The notes beneath the pieces were generated by a model. It made no database searches. It had not been told where the DNA came from and worked only from the letters and a program-made list of their open reading frames with translations. A program made the translations under genes and the position numbers. Below are positions 12,840-24,227 of a DNA stretch of 64,000 nucleotides, piece by piece (positions within the stretch are counted from its first letter, which is position 1; each line of letters begins with the position of its first letter). Source of the DNA: Athripsodes cinereus (taxonomy: Eukaryota; Arthropoda; Insecta; Trichoptera; Leptoceridae); contig OX388316.1 of the NCBI GenBank assembly GCA_947579605.1, positions 15,565,290 to 15,629,289 on the forward strand, read 5' to 3'.

Positions 12840-14566
12840 TTTTTTTTAAGATTGAAAACATTTTGGAATCTTTGTTGATCCGCATTTTGAGGGTAAATTT
12901 TGTGGACATACTAGGTAATGAGTGTTTTATGCTCTATAAAATAAGAAATATTTAGTATTGGTGCAAAAATTACGCCTTTTATTCTTACCTGTAAGGCGTC
13001 ACGTAATCTACTATTTGATGTGACTTAATTCCACGAAAGACCAATAAACTTGATGGAGTTAGTAGGTACTCAAAGTATGGGCTTATATTTGGTAAATATT
13101 TGTTAATATAGATTGTAAACTGTTTTTTTTATCAAGATAAATAATTAAAAAGATGTTTCTAATTTCATAATAATAAAGAATATTCATACTCATGTCATCT
13201 GGTTTATTTTCTGCTTGACATGACATAATGGAAGATAAAACTTCAAGAAAAACAAGTATTGTTTAACATACATTAAAGAATTAGAACAGATTACATATAT
13301 ACGGGCTCTTGACAAATAAAACTTATCGCGATTTTACTTTATGTAAATTTACGTCATCTTTCTAATGGATTTGAAAAACAAAATTTGTCAAACATATTTT
13401 TTTTACAAATTTGTTAATCATTTGCGAAAAGACGCGCTCCTTTTGGAAAGATATCGATATACTAAGTACTTGTAATTGTAAATTTATTTTATGTTTATTT
13501 TACTTGTATATGAAACAAAGAATAGTATTATTCTTCAACTACATTATGTGCTACAGGATAGTACAATATTTATTGACGCCAACTGGATCTAGCAATACCT
13601 ATCACTTTCGAGAAATTACTCGGATTTTATTTGTGAAATTTGTGATAATTACCGGTTTCAATGGTTAACTTAAGGCTGATTTTAATACTTCACACCTTAC
13701 CAAAATTGCTTCTGAAGTATTTCCCAAATATAAATATTATTAAAATCGTAAGTTTTCGATTGTAAATTTTATGCGGCCTGTATTTTATTTTGTTTGAAAA
13801 TAATATCAACATAAAGAGAATTTAGACAATACATTGGTAGATACAATACAACCTTCCAATACAAAAGCCCTTATGTTTGCTTATTCGAAACAATAAGTTG
13901 TAACCTACGTACATATTTCAGGTTCCTTCAATCAAAATGTGTTATCTGTTTTGATACAATAGAAGCGTGTATCTGTGATTAAGATTGAATCAATGTAGGC
14001 ACGAGTATTATCTACATGATATGAATAGAAGCCAGGTAAACATATCAAGCTTTTGTTGTTGTTTATATCTGAATTAATTGGTAGAAACTGGATAAATCCT
14101 TATACAAAAATTATTTTCCTTGAATTTTATCACAAAACATTTCGACAAAGTAATGTTATATCAAACGCATAAAATTTTCTATGAAACATCTATCGTGTGT
14201 CAGGATGAAATTTTGAAACATGTCTTCAAAAATAATATTTCATAGGATTCTAAAACTCTACATTGTAAATATAAAAACTCTATATTTTTGATAAAAAAAA
14301 ACATGCTACAATAGGCGTGCTTTTTGCCTGGAAAGAATCTCTTTCATCAATAATCTGTTTATAACTGTGACAAACATTGTTTTTTATAAGCAGAAAATTA
14401 CATAAATTTTACCTACTATTTATCAAGTATATATTTGCTAAATAACAAATTAATTTATTACTTGTTTTCATAAATATTATAGTATTATCATCAGTATTCA
14501 ACCTTTTTCAAAGTGTAGCATTTGTAGAAAAATATATCTAACAAATATTTTTCCATTGTATGTATG
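12840..14566. other. AT-rich stretch, nothing recognised
   Basis: I see no gene or element. The open frame at 13411-13668 has no recognisable motif, and the surrounding composition is uniform. Confidence 0.5.
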
Positions 14567-14568
14567 TA

Positions 14569-14600
14569 CGAGGCATGTTTTTTAAGTAAGTACCGTTTTG
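14569..14600 (+). repeat. Left mariner terminal inverted repeat
   Basis: The first 32 bp of the element begin cgaggcatgttttttaag. They are the exact reverse complement of 15273-15304, and the TA immediately outside is the target duplication. Confidence 0.95.
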
Positions 14601-14732
14601 CGATTCCGCCGCCGCAGCGCTACGGTCGGGGTTCCGCTCATGCGCGCTGGTTACCTACATCTCTTGTCTACGCACTGACGCGCTATTACAGTCTGATTCT
14701 TCATTGTATACGTTGTTTAATGAGTGTTTAAG

Positions 14733-14960
14733 ATGCCTCCGACAATCGTAAGTTCCGCCGATTGTGAAGTACGGGCTGTTATACGATTTCTTAGTGCTAA
14801 AGGCGTAAAACCGATCGATATTCATCGTGAGATCTGTGAAGTTTACGGACAAAATATTATGAGTGATGGAATGGTAAGGAAATGGGTGAGAGCATGTAAA
14901 GATGGCCGCACAAATGTGCATGATGAAGAACGGAGTGGGCGCCCGTCCACATGTGGCTAA
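14733..14960 (+). pseudogene. Mariner transposase, N-terminal fragment
   Basis: The frame starts at the ATG at 14733; an upstream in-frame GTG lacks support. Up to the deletion it gives about 72 native residues. It contains the paired helix-turn-helix region of a mariner transposase: EVRAVIRFLSAKGVKPIDIH, then VYGQNIMSDGMVRKWV, then the linker DGRTNVHDEERSGRPS. This part binds the terminal repeats. The frame crosses the deletion at 14941-14949 and ends at 14960 in unrelated codons. If expressed, a truncated DNA-binding protein of this kind could only compete for the ends. Confidence 0.9.
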
Positions 14961-15205
14961 TCGGACCAAAGATCTCATCAAATCTTTTAAACAGCCCTGA
15001 TCTGGCGCCCAGCGACTACCATTTGTTCCTGCACTTGAAGAAACACCTGGATGGTCAGCGTCTTCAAGACGATAACGAAGTCAAAACAGTTGTGATACAG
15101 TGGTTAACAAGTCAGGCGGCAGAATTTTATGAGGAGGGTATTCAAAAACTGGTGCCACGTTATGACAAGTGCCTCAATATTCACGGAAATTATGTAGAAA
15201 AGTAG
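14941..15205 (+). pseudogene. Mariner transposase, C-terminal fragment with the third catalytic aspartate
   Basis: Immediately after the deletion, a second frame reads ARPHVANRTKDLIKSFK, the segment that follows the second catalytic aspartate in the family. It stops near 14998. A shift, with a short loss, then brings in NSPDLAPSDYHLFLHLKK; the aspartate in LAPSD is the third catalytic residue of the mariner D,D34D triad. The frame runs to the stop at 15205 through LTSQAAEFYEEGIQKLVPRY and NYVEK, a normal family C-terminus. Two lesions, the large deletion and a small frameshifting one, make it non-functional. Confidence 0.9.
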
Positions 15206-15272
15206 ATTAAGGTACAGGCTTTCATGTAAAAATAAAATTATTGCGATATCTTTGCACGTCTTTTTTTAATTC

Positions 15273-15304
15273 CAAAACGGTACTTACTTAAAAAACATGC
15301 CTCG
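15273..15304 (-). repeat. Right mariner terminal inverted repeat
   Basis: The last 32 bp of the element end aaaaaacatgcctcg and match the left repeat without mismatch. TA follows at 15305-15306. Confidence 0.95.
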
Positions 15305-15306
15305 TA

Positions 15307-16105
15307 CGTATGTATACATACATAAGTATCCTTATAGTCAAATTTACCAGCAGAGCAATAAAGGAACCTACATATATCCAAGGTTGATTAAAAATATATA
15401 AGTACCTTAAAATATATATGGGAAGTTTTAAGATAACAACACTTAAATTTTTACAGAAAATGTTCGCCTAATTCTCTATACATTGTATATTTAGATATAT
15501 TTTTTAAACTACATATTTCATTATCATTTAAGGTTTATTTCTTGAAAAAAACTGGGTCTAAAGCTAGTGGAGCTGATATAAAATTTGAAAAAGTCTTCAT
15601 ACATAAATCATTTCATTTCACACAAGAAATTTTGTAATCCCGCTTTTTACGATCGTAACATTTCCAACAACGCGCGAACCGTAGAAAGATGAAAATCTTC
15701 ATAATAATAAAACTTTCAACAATAATTCTGAATGCAAATCTGATTATACAATTTTCTGCTTGCATAGCAAACAATGGGAGCATAATATTCAACTTGTATA
15801 CTTGAGGATAACATAAAGAAAGAAGCATGGAAAGAAATTTGTACCTACATAGTGCCTTGTAATACAAAGATCGTGATTTTGTTTTCTTTGCATCGGTTTC
15901 AGAGCAATCTGTCTTAACAACGCCCCATTATTTTTTTTCTAAGAAAGAATTACATCTAGTGAGTCAGTTGTAGATGAAGACACATTGCTGAAAAACCTTT
16001 GTAGAAGCAAACATAAAATATTTCACAAACCCTTCCTGAAAAGGATGTACGTCAGGCACTTCTAAGCACCACACCAAAAATTGTGTTTTCTTTGCTTTAT
16101 ACTAT
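15307..16105. other. AT-rich stretch, nothing recognised
   Basis: I see no gene or element. The minus frame at 15613-15867 shows no motif. Confidence 0.5.
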
Positions 16106-16107
16106 AC

Positions 16108-16160
16108 TATACCCTCACGCCGTGTCCCAAGTGGGGTAGGCAGAGAGAACGGAACGCCAA
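16108..16160 (-). pseudogene. LINE type 2 tail fragment, antisense
   Basis: The reverse complement closely matches the end of the LINE type 2 tail at 33325-33376. It shares ggcgttccgttctctctgcc, acttggga and cggcgtgagg. The corresponding protein end is WRSVLSAYPLGKR. Only the last 50 or so bases of that element are present. Confidence 0.75.
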
Positions 16161-16164
16161 TTTT

Positions 16165-17390
16165 TGAATTTTGTGTATTATTTTTTCTGTAGGGTCAATC
16201 GAAACATACCTACAATTCGTTATCTATATTATTGTCATAATAATCACGACATCGGTCACGAGTTGGATAGCTGATACACTGTTTGTTTTAAATACACAGA
16301 TCACCCTCTGCGTGATACGAAAAGTAGGATATACAAAATAGACGGCGTGTCTAATGAATTAATAGCCGAAGAAGTTAAATGTCTGCTAACGTGATGTTTT
16401 AAGAATACCTACCTCACTTTTCCAAAACACTCGAAAACTTATAGAAAATATTGGAGACTTATTCCGGAATAACAAGGACTTTATTATGAAGTTGTTATGT
16501 AATTATAATAAAATAAAGTTTTCTGCAATACATCACAAAAGATTTGCAATCTCTGTTATTACTTTCCCTGACATGAACTTGCAGTGTTAACGTGTTAGGT
16601 GCCAAATTAAAACATTTCCGAGTTCATTATTCACTCACCTAGGTAGGTAGTCTGTTTTTTCTTCACTCATCTATCGTAATATTGTTCCAATCTTTCACAG
16701 TACAATATCATAACTGCGATAACTTATACTCCCTCTACATTGTTGAAAAATGGATGAAAGGAACACGTAGGCATTCGAAGTAATATATCTTTGGAAGGGT
16801 TGACCTTCTGGCCTTCACAATCAATATTGTCTAAGTATGTACCCCACACTACACTCTTCTCAAGGAAGGAAAAGCCGATTTTATTGATTATCAAATTCCC
16901 CTTTTTAAACAAATCCTAAAGGTCTTAGATTTTCTTGTTATTATTCTCTTTCTACAATTCTTTTACCAAAGAAGCTATGAAGACAGATGGAAACACATTC
17001 CTTAAATCAACTGAATCGAATTATTTATCCAGATCTCTTATGGTACCAAAATAATTTATGCTTATCGTTGCTTTTTTCAAATATATTTAACACATATGTT
17101 ATCATGTTAATAACAATACAAAGAATGATATCCATTATAATTATAATAAATATTTTAATACTTATGCAGTAAAAGATAAACTAGGTGTTTCTCCTTTAAC
17201 CGACAAGCTATTTTGGAACTTTAACATTCGAAAAAACTTCGATTAAATGAAATTTCTTAATTTTTTAAGTAGTACTTTCAATATCATATTGATTATGAAA
17301 GAAATATTATTTGTAAAAGAAATATTTAAAAATTATTGATTTATTATAAAAGCCTTTAGGAGGCAAAACTCGTTTATAAATAAACTATAT
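16165..17390. other. AT-rich stretch, nothing recognised
   Basis: There are short open frames only (16724-16912 on the minus strand, 16987-17172 on the plus strand), without motifs. No repeat with a second copy was noticed. Confidence 0.45.
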
Positions 17391-17397
17391 TTTAATT

Positions 17398-17520
17398 GTT
17401 CCCCTCATACCAGCTCTAAATGCATGTGCTGAATGGGGAACTAGATGATAATGTGTGTTATGTTATAAAAACAAACTTGTTTAATTTACTATTATAATTG
17501 TAAATCAAATTATTTTATTG
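17398..17520 (+). other. Nested stem-loop with A-rich downstream sequence
   Basis: Outer arms gttcccc (17398-17404) and ggggaac (17435-17441) pair over 7 bp, with an inner CAGC/GCTG stem at 17411-17414 and 17428-17431. About 60 bases downstream comes attgtaaat, followed by AT-rich DNA with gaataaaa. It resembles the structure and spacing at 8159-8255 and is likely a LINE 3' UTR relic. Confidence 0.45.
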
Positions 17521-17524
17521 AATA

Positions 17525-18355
17525 AAACTCTATTCTATCTCTTGTTTATTTATATTTCAATATGATACACGTTGCACTATATTAAAAAATCTGACAAGTG
17601 GATACTAAAAACTAATATAATATATAATGATGTTGGTCAGAACAGACAGAAGTGTAGTCTATGTCTTTTTCTTATTTCTTAGAAAATGCGTAATAAAGTT
17701 AAGAATAAGTGATGTTCAATTTTATTGATTTTTGTAGTACTTTAGTTTGATATTGTTGGAAATAAAAAAAAATAGATTAAGTTATTCATAATAGACAAGA
17801 AATGTTATGTTCCCGTGCAAAAAATAATAGAAAGGAAATTTCAATATACATAAATACGTACATGAAATACAATCTCGCGCTAAGTAGGTAGGTACGTATT
17901 CAGAATAATACTGAAATTTATCTACTTATAGAAGTACGAGTATCTTCATGATTTATATATTATTTGTTTTGTGGTTATCTCGTTTCGCAGTTTATCAATA
18001 ATGCTTCTTTTGTTAATTAACAGCATTGAGGGGGATGAATCTTCCAAATTTTCCAACTTATCTAGCCTCAAGTATTTAAGAGAAAACAATAAATTCGTGG
18101 ATTATGAAAATAGAGTGGAATGAGAGAAAAACAAATAATTTTCAAGAGCGAAATGATCTCTCCCAAAATAAATAATAAGTATATCTTAATAATATGTTCT
18201 TCGTATTAAATGTACTTCTTTCGTTGATATCTAAGTAAACACTATATAATTTTCGGAAAAATATAATTTATCGATAAGTATTAGCATAAATACATGAGTA
18301 AGTATTGAATGTTTTACCATAACGGTTTTATCTTTTATAATATACAGTTTCTGCG
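17525..18355. other. AT-rich stretch, nothing recognised
   Basis: No gene, element or notable structure is seen before the left target duplication of the SINE-A copy at 18359. Confidence 0.5.
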
Positions 18356-18358
18356 ACG

Positions 18359-18642
18359 ATAGAAAAGCATCCCGTGGAGCACCCGGTAAAGAATTGGTCT
18401 CCCACTCTTCTGCGTAAGTTTTCGAGTGTCCTGTAAAAGGCAGGTGTTCGAAAAAATTAAGACATTTTTCATCTTAAATTAAGCGATGAGATATGCCACC
18501 CATCCTGAATGTCTTGATTTTATATTGGCACGAAGAGGACAGTTTGCATGTTTCTTACATGCAGCTGATCTGCTGGCTACCCCAGTTGTGGGATATGCCG
18601 TGATGGTATAGTAGTATAGTATAGTATAGTATAGAAAAGCAT
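18359..18642 (+). mobile_element. SINE-A reference copy with 12-bp target duplications
   Basis: The element occupies 18371-18630 (260 bp). Exact 12-bp direct repeats, atagaaaagcat, flank it at 18359-18370 and 18631-18642. It starts cccgtggagcacccgg. A gaattggtctcccactc block follows, then tcgagtgtcctgtaaaaggc, then ggtgttcgaa, which resembles a B-box core. The 3' half has gccacccatcctgaatg, a ttggcacgaag block and ctgctggctacccc. It ends in a tail of tatag-type repeats. It has no coding capacity. The common 5' end of several copies argues for a complete short retroposon, not a truncated LINE. The RNA-polymerase-III assignment is inference. Confidence 0.85.
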
Positions 18643-18777
18643 AAGAATAAAATGAAAACAGTTTTTTAATGAGGATGATTTTTTCTGAGGGCTAAAACAG
18701 TTATATGCCGAGACATATTCTTACATTATTCTTTCACTTTCTCTAGATTCAAAGAATTTCTCATACACATGGTGAAT

Positions 18778-18892
18778 TCATGGATGAGTTTTGCCACCTG
18801 AATGTTTTCATTTATTGTTTATTACATGCAACTGGACTACTGGGTACCCCACTTGTGGGTTACCGTGTTGGAATAATAGTAGTAGCTAAAAA
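18778..18892 (+). mobile_element. SINE-A 3' fragment
   Basis: It shares gatgagttttgccacc, ctgaatgt, attacatgcaact, the taccccacttgtgggtt block and an atagtagtag tail with the reference copy at 18371. The middle ttggcacgaag block is missing. It lies only about 140 bases from that copy but is more diverged, so it represents a separate, older insertion. Confidence 0.7.
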
Positions 18893-18899
18893 ATCTGCT

Positions 18900-21325
18900 C
18901 CTCATAGCCAAAATAGGTATTACTTAATTTCTATGAAGGATTATCTATATTTTGCAAAACTAATAATCTTTTCACCGCTATAGATTTCGGCAACACAAAT
19001 ATCGTTCGTTGTCAGTAAAAAGTGTAGGATTAAGAAGGCGGTTCTTGGTATCGGAAATATATTGAATGAAAACACTGGTCTGTTTTCTCAAAACATAACT
19101 TCATAATTTCGAAAGTATTTATTAATTAGGAACTTGTTATCTAAAAATAAGCCCACCTATAAAGTCATTTGTTATGTGAAACACATAAATTTTGGTTTAG
19201 TCTTACTGATATAACATCTAGTAGTATCATACATAGTACATAGAATCATTATGCGTACAAAGGTATCAAAGTCCGTCCAACCTAGACCACTAATGTTGTT
19301 TAACTTGGAGAAACTTTTTAACAAAAACACAAGTTTCTACAACTCAGATGTTTGACAAGATAATACTATGTAGTGAGCGAAAACTGATATTATGTACAAC
19401 ATAAAATGATTAAATTCTGAAATATAATTTACAAATTTTACTTAAATGAAAAGCATAGAAGTTTGTTGAATGACACAATGTAAGCCAATACGTTCACACT
19501 GCTATTGTTACATCATCAAAATCACGTAATAAAAAGAGCAAATATTAAAAGGATTCCTCACACACCCAAATATCTCAGAATAAACTTCTGAAGAGAAGTC
19601 TAGAGGCCTTTGTTTATCTTAAATTAATAACTTTATCCCACGGGCAGAATCTTGTGTGCCAGGTAGCAGAACATTATTCATTAATTTATTTATTTTAAGT
19701 CAATGATACACTTCAGTGTGGACAATATACAAAAGACAAAAATATAAATAATGCATTACCTTGCATTACACCGAAAATGTTTTATGCCAAATCACGACTT
19801 CACTATAAGGAAGGAAAAACTGTACAGCATCAAACATTAACGTAAACATTCACTTTTGTCAAGTTTTGTCGGACGACATATTCCCACTTTGTCGTTTTAC
19901 ATAATGTGAACGCCTCTTTAGGCATCGCAGAGCCTCCTCTGTACATTTTCAATTCATTGGATAATATTATCCCAGCTACCCCAGAATCTTATGAATGGTT
20001 AAACACACCACACCGCACACATAAATTCATCCTTTATCTTGGTCGATATATCAGCATAAACAGTACAACAACAGCAACTACCTATTCTACCTCTCTATTA
20101 GATATATACTATAGAAGCAGTCTACATAGGTATAGAGAAGCTCTTTCAGTATGAATATTGTACTTACATTTTGTTAACATACCATCAACTTAAAGTATGT
20201 AGCCAGTACTGCCTACACACATTTATTCATTTTACAAGTTGCTGCTATCTTACAAATACGAAATATTTGGAAAAATCTATCTACTAACGAGTCTATATTT
20301 CTAATTCCGTGTTCCTATCTTCACACTCTTTACATGTTCTATTGGAATAATGAAAATTATGAGAATGAGCATCTTTCATTTAGCGAAATTTTGGAGCAAT
20401 GAAGTCACAGCTTCCCGCGATATTTATGACATTCTAATATCTGCATCATTAGAGTAGTAGGTAAATTGTGAAACAGGATCGTTCAGGTCGTCTTGTTAGT
20501 ACAAGAACAATGAAAAATAACCTTTTGAATGTACGAATAAGGTTTCAATGAATAATATTATGCCACTGTGTAGAGAGTATAATATGTGTGTATTTTATGT
20601 AATGTGTATTATGCATATTTTATTATAAATAAGAGGCAACGTGTCAATTGAATTAAAATATTATTTATGTGATCTAGAGTTTGTGTGTTCACATTGTGAA
20701 AAGACATTTTAGACATATTTGATATGAATAAAACACTGTTTACTTTTCACTATTGATTTAATAATACTCAAGCGCTTTCGTCAAGTTAGCTTGACATTTT
20801 CAAGAGAACTAATATTATTTATGTTTAATAAATTTTGATATGTGCATGGAATTTTCTGGGATCACAAAGCTCGTCATAATATTTATAAATTTGATCTTTT
20901 TCTTACATTTACAATAACGTCACACAAAGAACAAAGCGCCTACTAAACTCGTGGTCGGCCCATCTTTGCGCTACAAATGTACGTATGTTATAATATATCT
21001 TTAGTAGTTAATTATCGACTTCTGTTGTTCCTACATAGATTATTAAACATTTTATACCTACCCCTATTATAGTTATCCAGTAGGCAGTTACCCAGATAAA
21101 TATTTTATAAAATTTTTGTATCATACGCAGAAACGTTTATTACCCATTAATTGTCCTTCATTCACTCCTGATAATTGTCTTACTTTTCATTCACGTTTCT
21201 AGTTTACTTACTTACATATTTCCATTGATCGAATAGTCATTGTAGAGCTTTAACTTTTAATCAATGAGTCTCCAAGCATTTTGATACCAGGCAGTAGATT
21301 TCCACCTGTTTTTATCAATGTTTCT
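18900..21325. other. AT-rich stretch, no assignable gene
   Basis: A frame at 19906-20154 starts on GTG and has no recognised motif. A short GC-richer piece near 20935-20980 is open in one frame but too short to interpret. No repeats with counterparts in the window were found. Confidence 0.45.
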
Positions 21326-21330
21326 GACAC

Positions 21331-21537
21331 CTGAGGCCTGAGTCAATAACACATTTTCACGTTACGTTTTCGTTCCGTTAACGTTCGAGTATAGACGAAG
21401 TTGCAAGCAAGTGTCAATTTCGTTGCTAAGATACACAATAGTTACGAAAATTAACACTTTGGCGCAACATCGTCTGCATTTGAACGCTAACGGAACGAAA
21501 ACGTAACGTGAAAATGTGTTATTGACTCGGGCCTCTG
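21331..21537. mobile_element. 207-bp inverted-repeat element (MITE-like)
   Basis: Terminal inverted repeats of 56 bp occupy 21331-21386 and 21482-21537 and match at 53 of 56 positions by eye. The outermost bases are ctgaggcctgag on the left and, reversed, cagaggcccgag on the right. The 95-bp centre is unrelated to the arms and encodes nothing. The CAGAGGC-like tip is compatible with hAT-type ends. No convincing 8-bp target duplication is visible, so the superfamily stays open. The minus frame at 21362-21565 lies inside the element and is not a gene. Confidence 0.85.
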
Positions 21538-21568
21538 GTCTTGATATTTTTACTACAATAATCATCAG

Positions 21569-21607
21569 ATCTTAATCATCCGCAAACGAGTAGATAGCAT
21601 TTAAAGA
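21569..21607 (+). mobile_element. Possible LINE type 6 scrap
   Basis: The sequence cgcaaacgagtagatagc, followed by atttaaagat, resembles ctcgtaaacgagtggatggc of the LINE type 6 ends at 61518 and 62820. It is short and diverged, without a tail. Confidence 0.4.
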
Positions 21608-21614
21608 TGACCTT

Positions 21615-21745
21615 TATACTTCAGCGCTCCTCTCAAGAGCACAGAGCAGAAACCTGCCACCTCCATTCAGAGCGTCTTTGCATTAATTGAGCCACCTCTT
21701 TCTACAACATGCCAAAAGCTCTGATTTTGTTATTATAGAAATGGT
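21615..21745 (-). pseudogene. LINE type 3 tail fragment, antisense
   Basis: The reverse complement follows the type 3 tail at 57630-57745. It shares a gctctgaatggaggtggc block, a ggtttctgc-ctgtgctc block and the gaggagcgctga end. The frame is degraded. It is one of three longer type 3 fragments in the window and is inserted close to the inverted-repeat element. Confidence 0.7.
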
Positions 21746-21759
21746 AAATTGTGAAAGAA

Positions 21760-22575
21760 GAATATTTTGGAAATCGAAAACCTTATGGGTATTTATATAT
21801 TGGAATATTCTCAAAACCTAACTGACTAGGACCATCGTCTCTGCTGCATTACAAGACTACAGACCTTTTCGATTTCTATAATACCCCATATTACACTGTT
21901 AATCGTAACCTATGAATTTGTTATAGATATCTACCTATATAAGTAACATGAAACTAAGTAAGCTAGTAGGTAAGTACTTACCTCAATAGGTATTGTATCT
22001 AGTTTTCTGTAATACATCTATTTAGGTGCCCTTTTATCCCTAAATGATAATAAATTACTTTCAGTTTGGAAAGAAAGCTTGTTGACTCTAATACAGTTTT
22101 GTAAACGTCTTAAACAATAATTAATTCTCCCTTGCACGCTCGTGTTAGCTGAAGAAAACATTATTTGACAGAATTGGTGGGTAAATGTTTTATACTCAAT
22201 ACAAGTACCTACATAAATAAAGTGTTATTTATTTGAAAAGGTTTTAATTATTTAGAAAACTGAGAAAATAAATACCTTAGTTTTTTGCTAAAAAATAATG
22301 AGTATAGTATTTTGTGTGTGGTTAATAGCAGAAACAATTATAAATACATTAAATAATTTACAAGTAGGTGAATGAGTATAACCCTAAAAAATTACAATAC
22401 ATTATCTTTACAGATTTTTATATTCTCACAACTCAAAACACGGTGGTAAAATACACGTGAATTAAGATGATTTCAGACCTTTCAAACTTATGATATTACG
22501 TATAATTCTTCATTACGGCCACTCAAATAATGTAACGAACCTAGGAACATATTTTGAATTTTTAAACATTTTGTC
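21760..22575. other. AT-rich stretch, nothing recognised
   Basis: No gene or element is seen before the LINE type 4 tail. Confidence 0.5.
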
Positions 22576-22583
22576 TTTTCTAC

Positions 22584-22760
22584 ACTGTTCCAGCAAGATG
22601 GAGCGACCAAATGAAGGAGGCCACACAGAGCTCACTGCATGGGACCATGCACATGTTAGAGGACCGCTTGAGGGGGTGCAGATAGTCTACAGAAAAGGCA
22701 TGAAGGTCATAATCCTCAGAATTGAGGGACTCACTGTGATGACGATGATACTTTTAATTA
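22584..22760 (+). pseudogene. Non-LTR retrotransposon tail fragment (LINE type 4)
   Basis: From tggagcgac at about 22597 one frame reads WSDQMKEATQSSLHGTMHML, then EDRLRG, then stops. This has the shape W-D-(x)n-L-(x)n-A-DR-W seen at the C-termini of many arthropod LINE ORF2 proteins. In another frame it continues ILRIEGLT and ends at a tgatgacgatgat-type tail, as LINE ends often do. Several stops and a frameshift make it a pseudogene. It is distinct in sequence from the other tails in the window. Confidence 0.6.
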
Positions 22761-22764
22761 TTTG

Positions 22765-23160
22765 ACAGATCAATATTGTTATGGAGATGACTTTCAACAA
22801 AATGGGTTGGCCACTCTCGAAAAGAGAAGAGGCCTAAAATTTAGCGTAAATTTACGCTAGCCTGATGAGAGCCTAGCTAGATGAGAGCGGAAGCTCTTGA
22901 AAATCGGCTCGCGTCCAATAAAAAGTCACAGTGGATATCCTATAAAAAAGTATTTCCTGTATTTTTATAACTGAATATGTCCTGTAAAATTAGTATATAT
23001 AGTAAAGTTCAACAAAATTATTATTTATATGCACATTAAATGGTAATTATAAATCAATGGAAGGTAGTTATATTTATTAATGTTACTAACTCAACAAAAA
23101 TAAACTAAGAATCAATAAAAAAATATAAAACCAATTTTCATAAAATATCATCACCTTCAT
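22765..23160. other. AT-rich stretch with a short GC-richer patch
   Basis: At 22855-22895 the word gatgagagc occurs twice around ctagctaga, and gcgtaaatttacgc forms a short palindrome near 22842. No gene or known element could be assigned. Confidence 0.4.
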
Positions 23161-23165
23161 TATCC

Positions 23166-23345
23166 CATCGTTCAACGCTCCTCTCGGGTACACAGGGCAG
23201 AAACCTGCCTCCTCCATTCAGAGCGTTTTTGCCCCCACCTTTTCTTACGATATTTTTAGCGCAGTTATGTCGTCATAGAAATTATGTATTGTTATGACAT
23301 AGGAATTATTTGTTTTATGAAAGAGGGATGTCCACTGTCCAGGCC
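23166..23345 (-). pseudogene. LINE type 3 tail fragment, antisense
   Basis: The reverse complement aligns along most of its length with the LINE type 3 tail at 57590-57745. It begins with cggttccgacggcctgg and a tccctctttcat block. It then has aattcctatgtcataac in place of the CGTTCCTATGACAAC region, a gctctgaatggaggaggc block and a cccgagaggagcgttgaa end. It is heavily mutated. Confidence 0.7.
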
Positions 23346-23349
23346 GTCG

Positions 23350-24120
23350 GAACCGATTTTCATAAAATATATGAAATAAAACTATTGATAATAGTGTACT
23401 AGCTGTTATTTATTACACTCAGTAGTGTAATAACTAAATATCGTGTTTCATTATTAAATTATTAATATGAACTTTCACCAAGAACCGTAGGTCGATAAAT
23501 TAAACTTTATTGAGTATGTATATCAATACTTAATTCTAAACTAAACGAATCACGAAAGGGTGATCTCTTTAACTTAATTGTGCGTGATTTATTGGAGGAA
23601 CACGCGTCTCCGTATCGATTCGTCTTTTTGTATAACGAGTGTTATCTTTTTCTTTGTTTATTGGATTCTCGATGTTATAAATAGATACAGCTATAAGATA
23701 GTGAAGATTTCTAATGATGATTTCGTTGTTTATAGTTTGTTTATTGTGGATCGGTGAACTTTCTGTGGTATCTACGTGCGTAGAGAAAGCACAATAATAA
23801 AATTGTATGAAGTAATATTTTATCATAAAACGTTATTATCAATTACATTGAGTATTGAGATTATAGAAGAGATAAGTGAGTAGAATAACGACAAACGTCA
23901 CACGGGCACATGTAGAACATCTCACAAAATGTAACCATAATAAATTTACATGTACGTAGCATAAATAAGAATAATAATAATAAGGAAAGCCCTTAAATCG
24001 ATTCAGTAATTAAGGTAAATTAATTACAGAAGAGTAACTCAAGATAACTCCTACTACGTAGATTGGTATTCAGATAATTACTCGGAATAGGTAGACATAA
24101 TCTTACAATAATAATATTCA
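23350..24120. other. AT-rich stretch, nothing recognised
   Basis: The minus frame at 23569-23826 starts without context and has no motif. No element is recognised. Confidence 0.45.
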
Positions 24121-24139
24121 TGTGTTCCAATTAGTGATG

Positions 24140-24227
24140 TGAGAAGAGAAAATTCTCCAAAGAAATTTCTCGAGAACGAGAAATTTCTCCGAGAATTTCT
24201 CCTCTGATGGAAGAGAAATTTCTCTCC
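24140..24227 (+). repeat. Degenerate gagaaatttctc repeat, left part
   Basis: This is a dense series of short palindromic words (gagaaatttctc, gagaatttctc, tctcgaga). In one plus frame it reads KKFLENEKFLREFLL, a repetitive charged/hydrophobic stretch. It resumes at 24575 after an insertion. Confidence 0.6.

Larger units (their letters stand above)
14569..15304 (+). mobile_element. Internally deleted mariner element with perfect terminal repeats
   Basis: This is a 736-bp Tc1/mariner-superfamily element. The 32-bp terminal inverted repeats at 14569-14600 and 15273-15304 are perfect complements. The outer ends are flanked by TA (14567-14568 and 15305-15306), the expected duplicated target. Inside are the N-terminal DNA-binding part and the C-terminal end of a mariner transposase. 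The middle, including the first two catalytic aspartates, is missing. With intact ends it could still be a substrate for an active relative, but it cannot make transposase. A full mariner is about 1.3 kb, so roughly 0.5 kb has been lost. The perfect ends suggest it is not very old. Confidence 0.95.

Noticed and set aside
14655..14981. 108-codon minus-strand frame
   Set aside because: It is antisense to the mariner transposase remnant.
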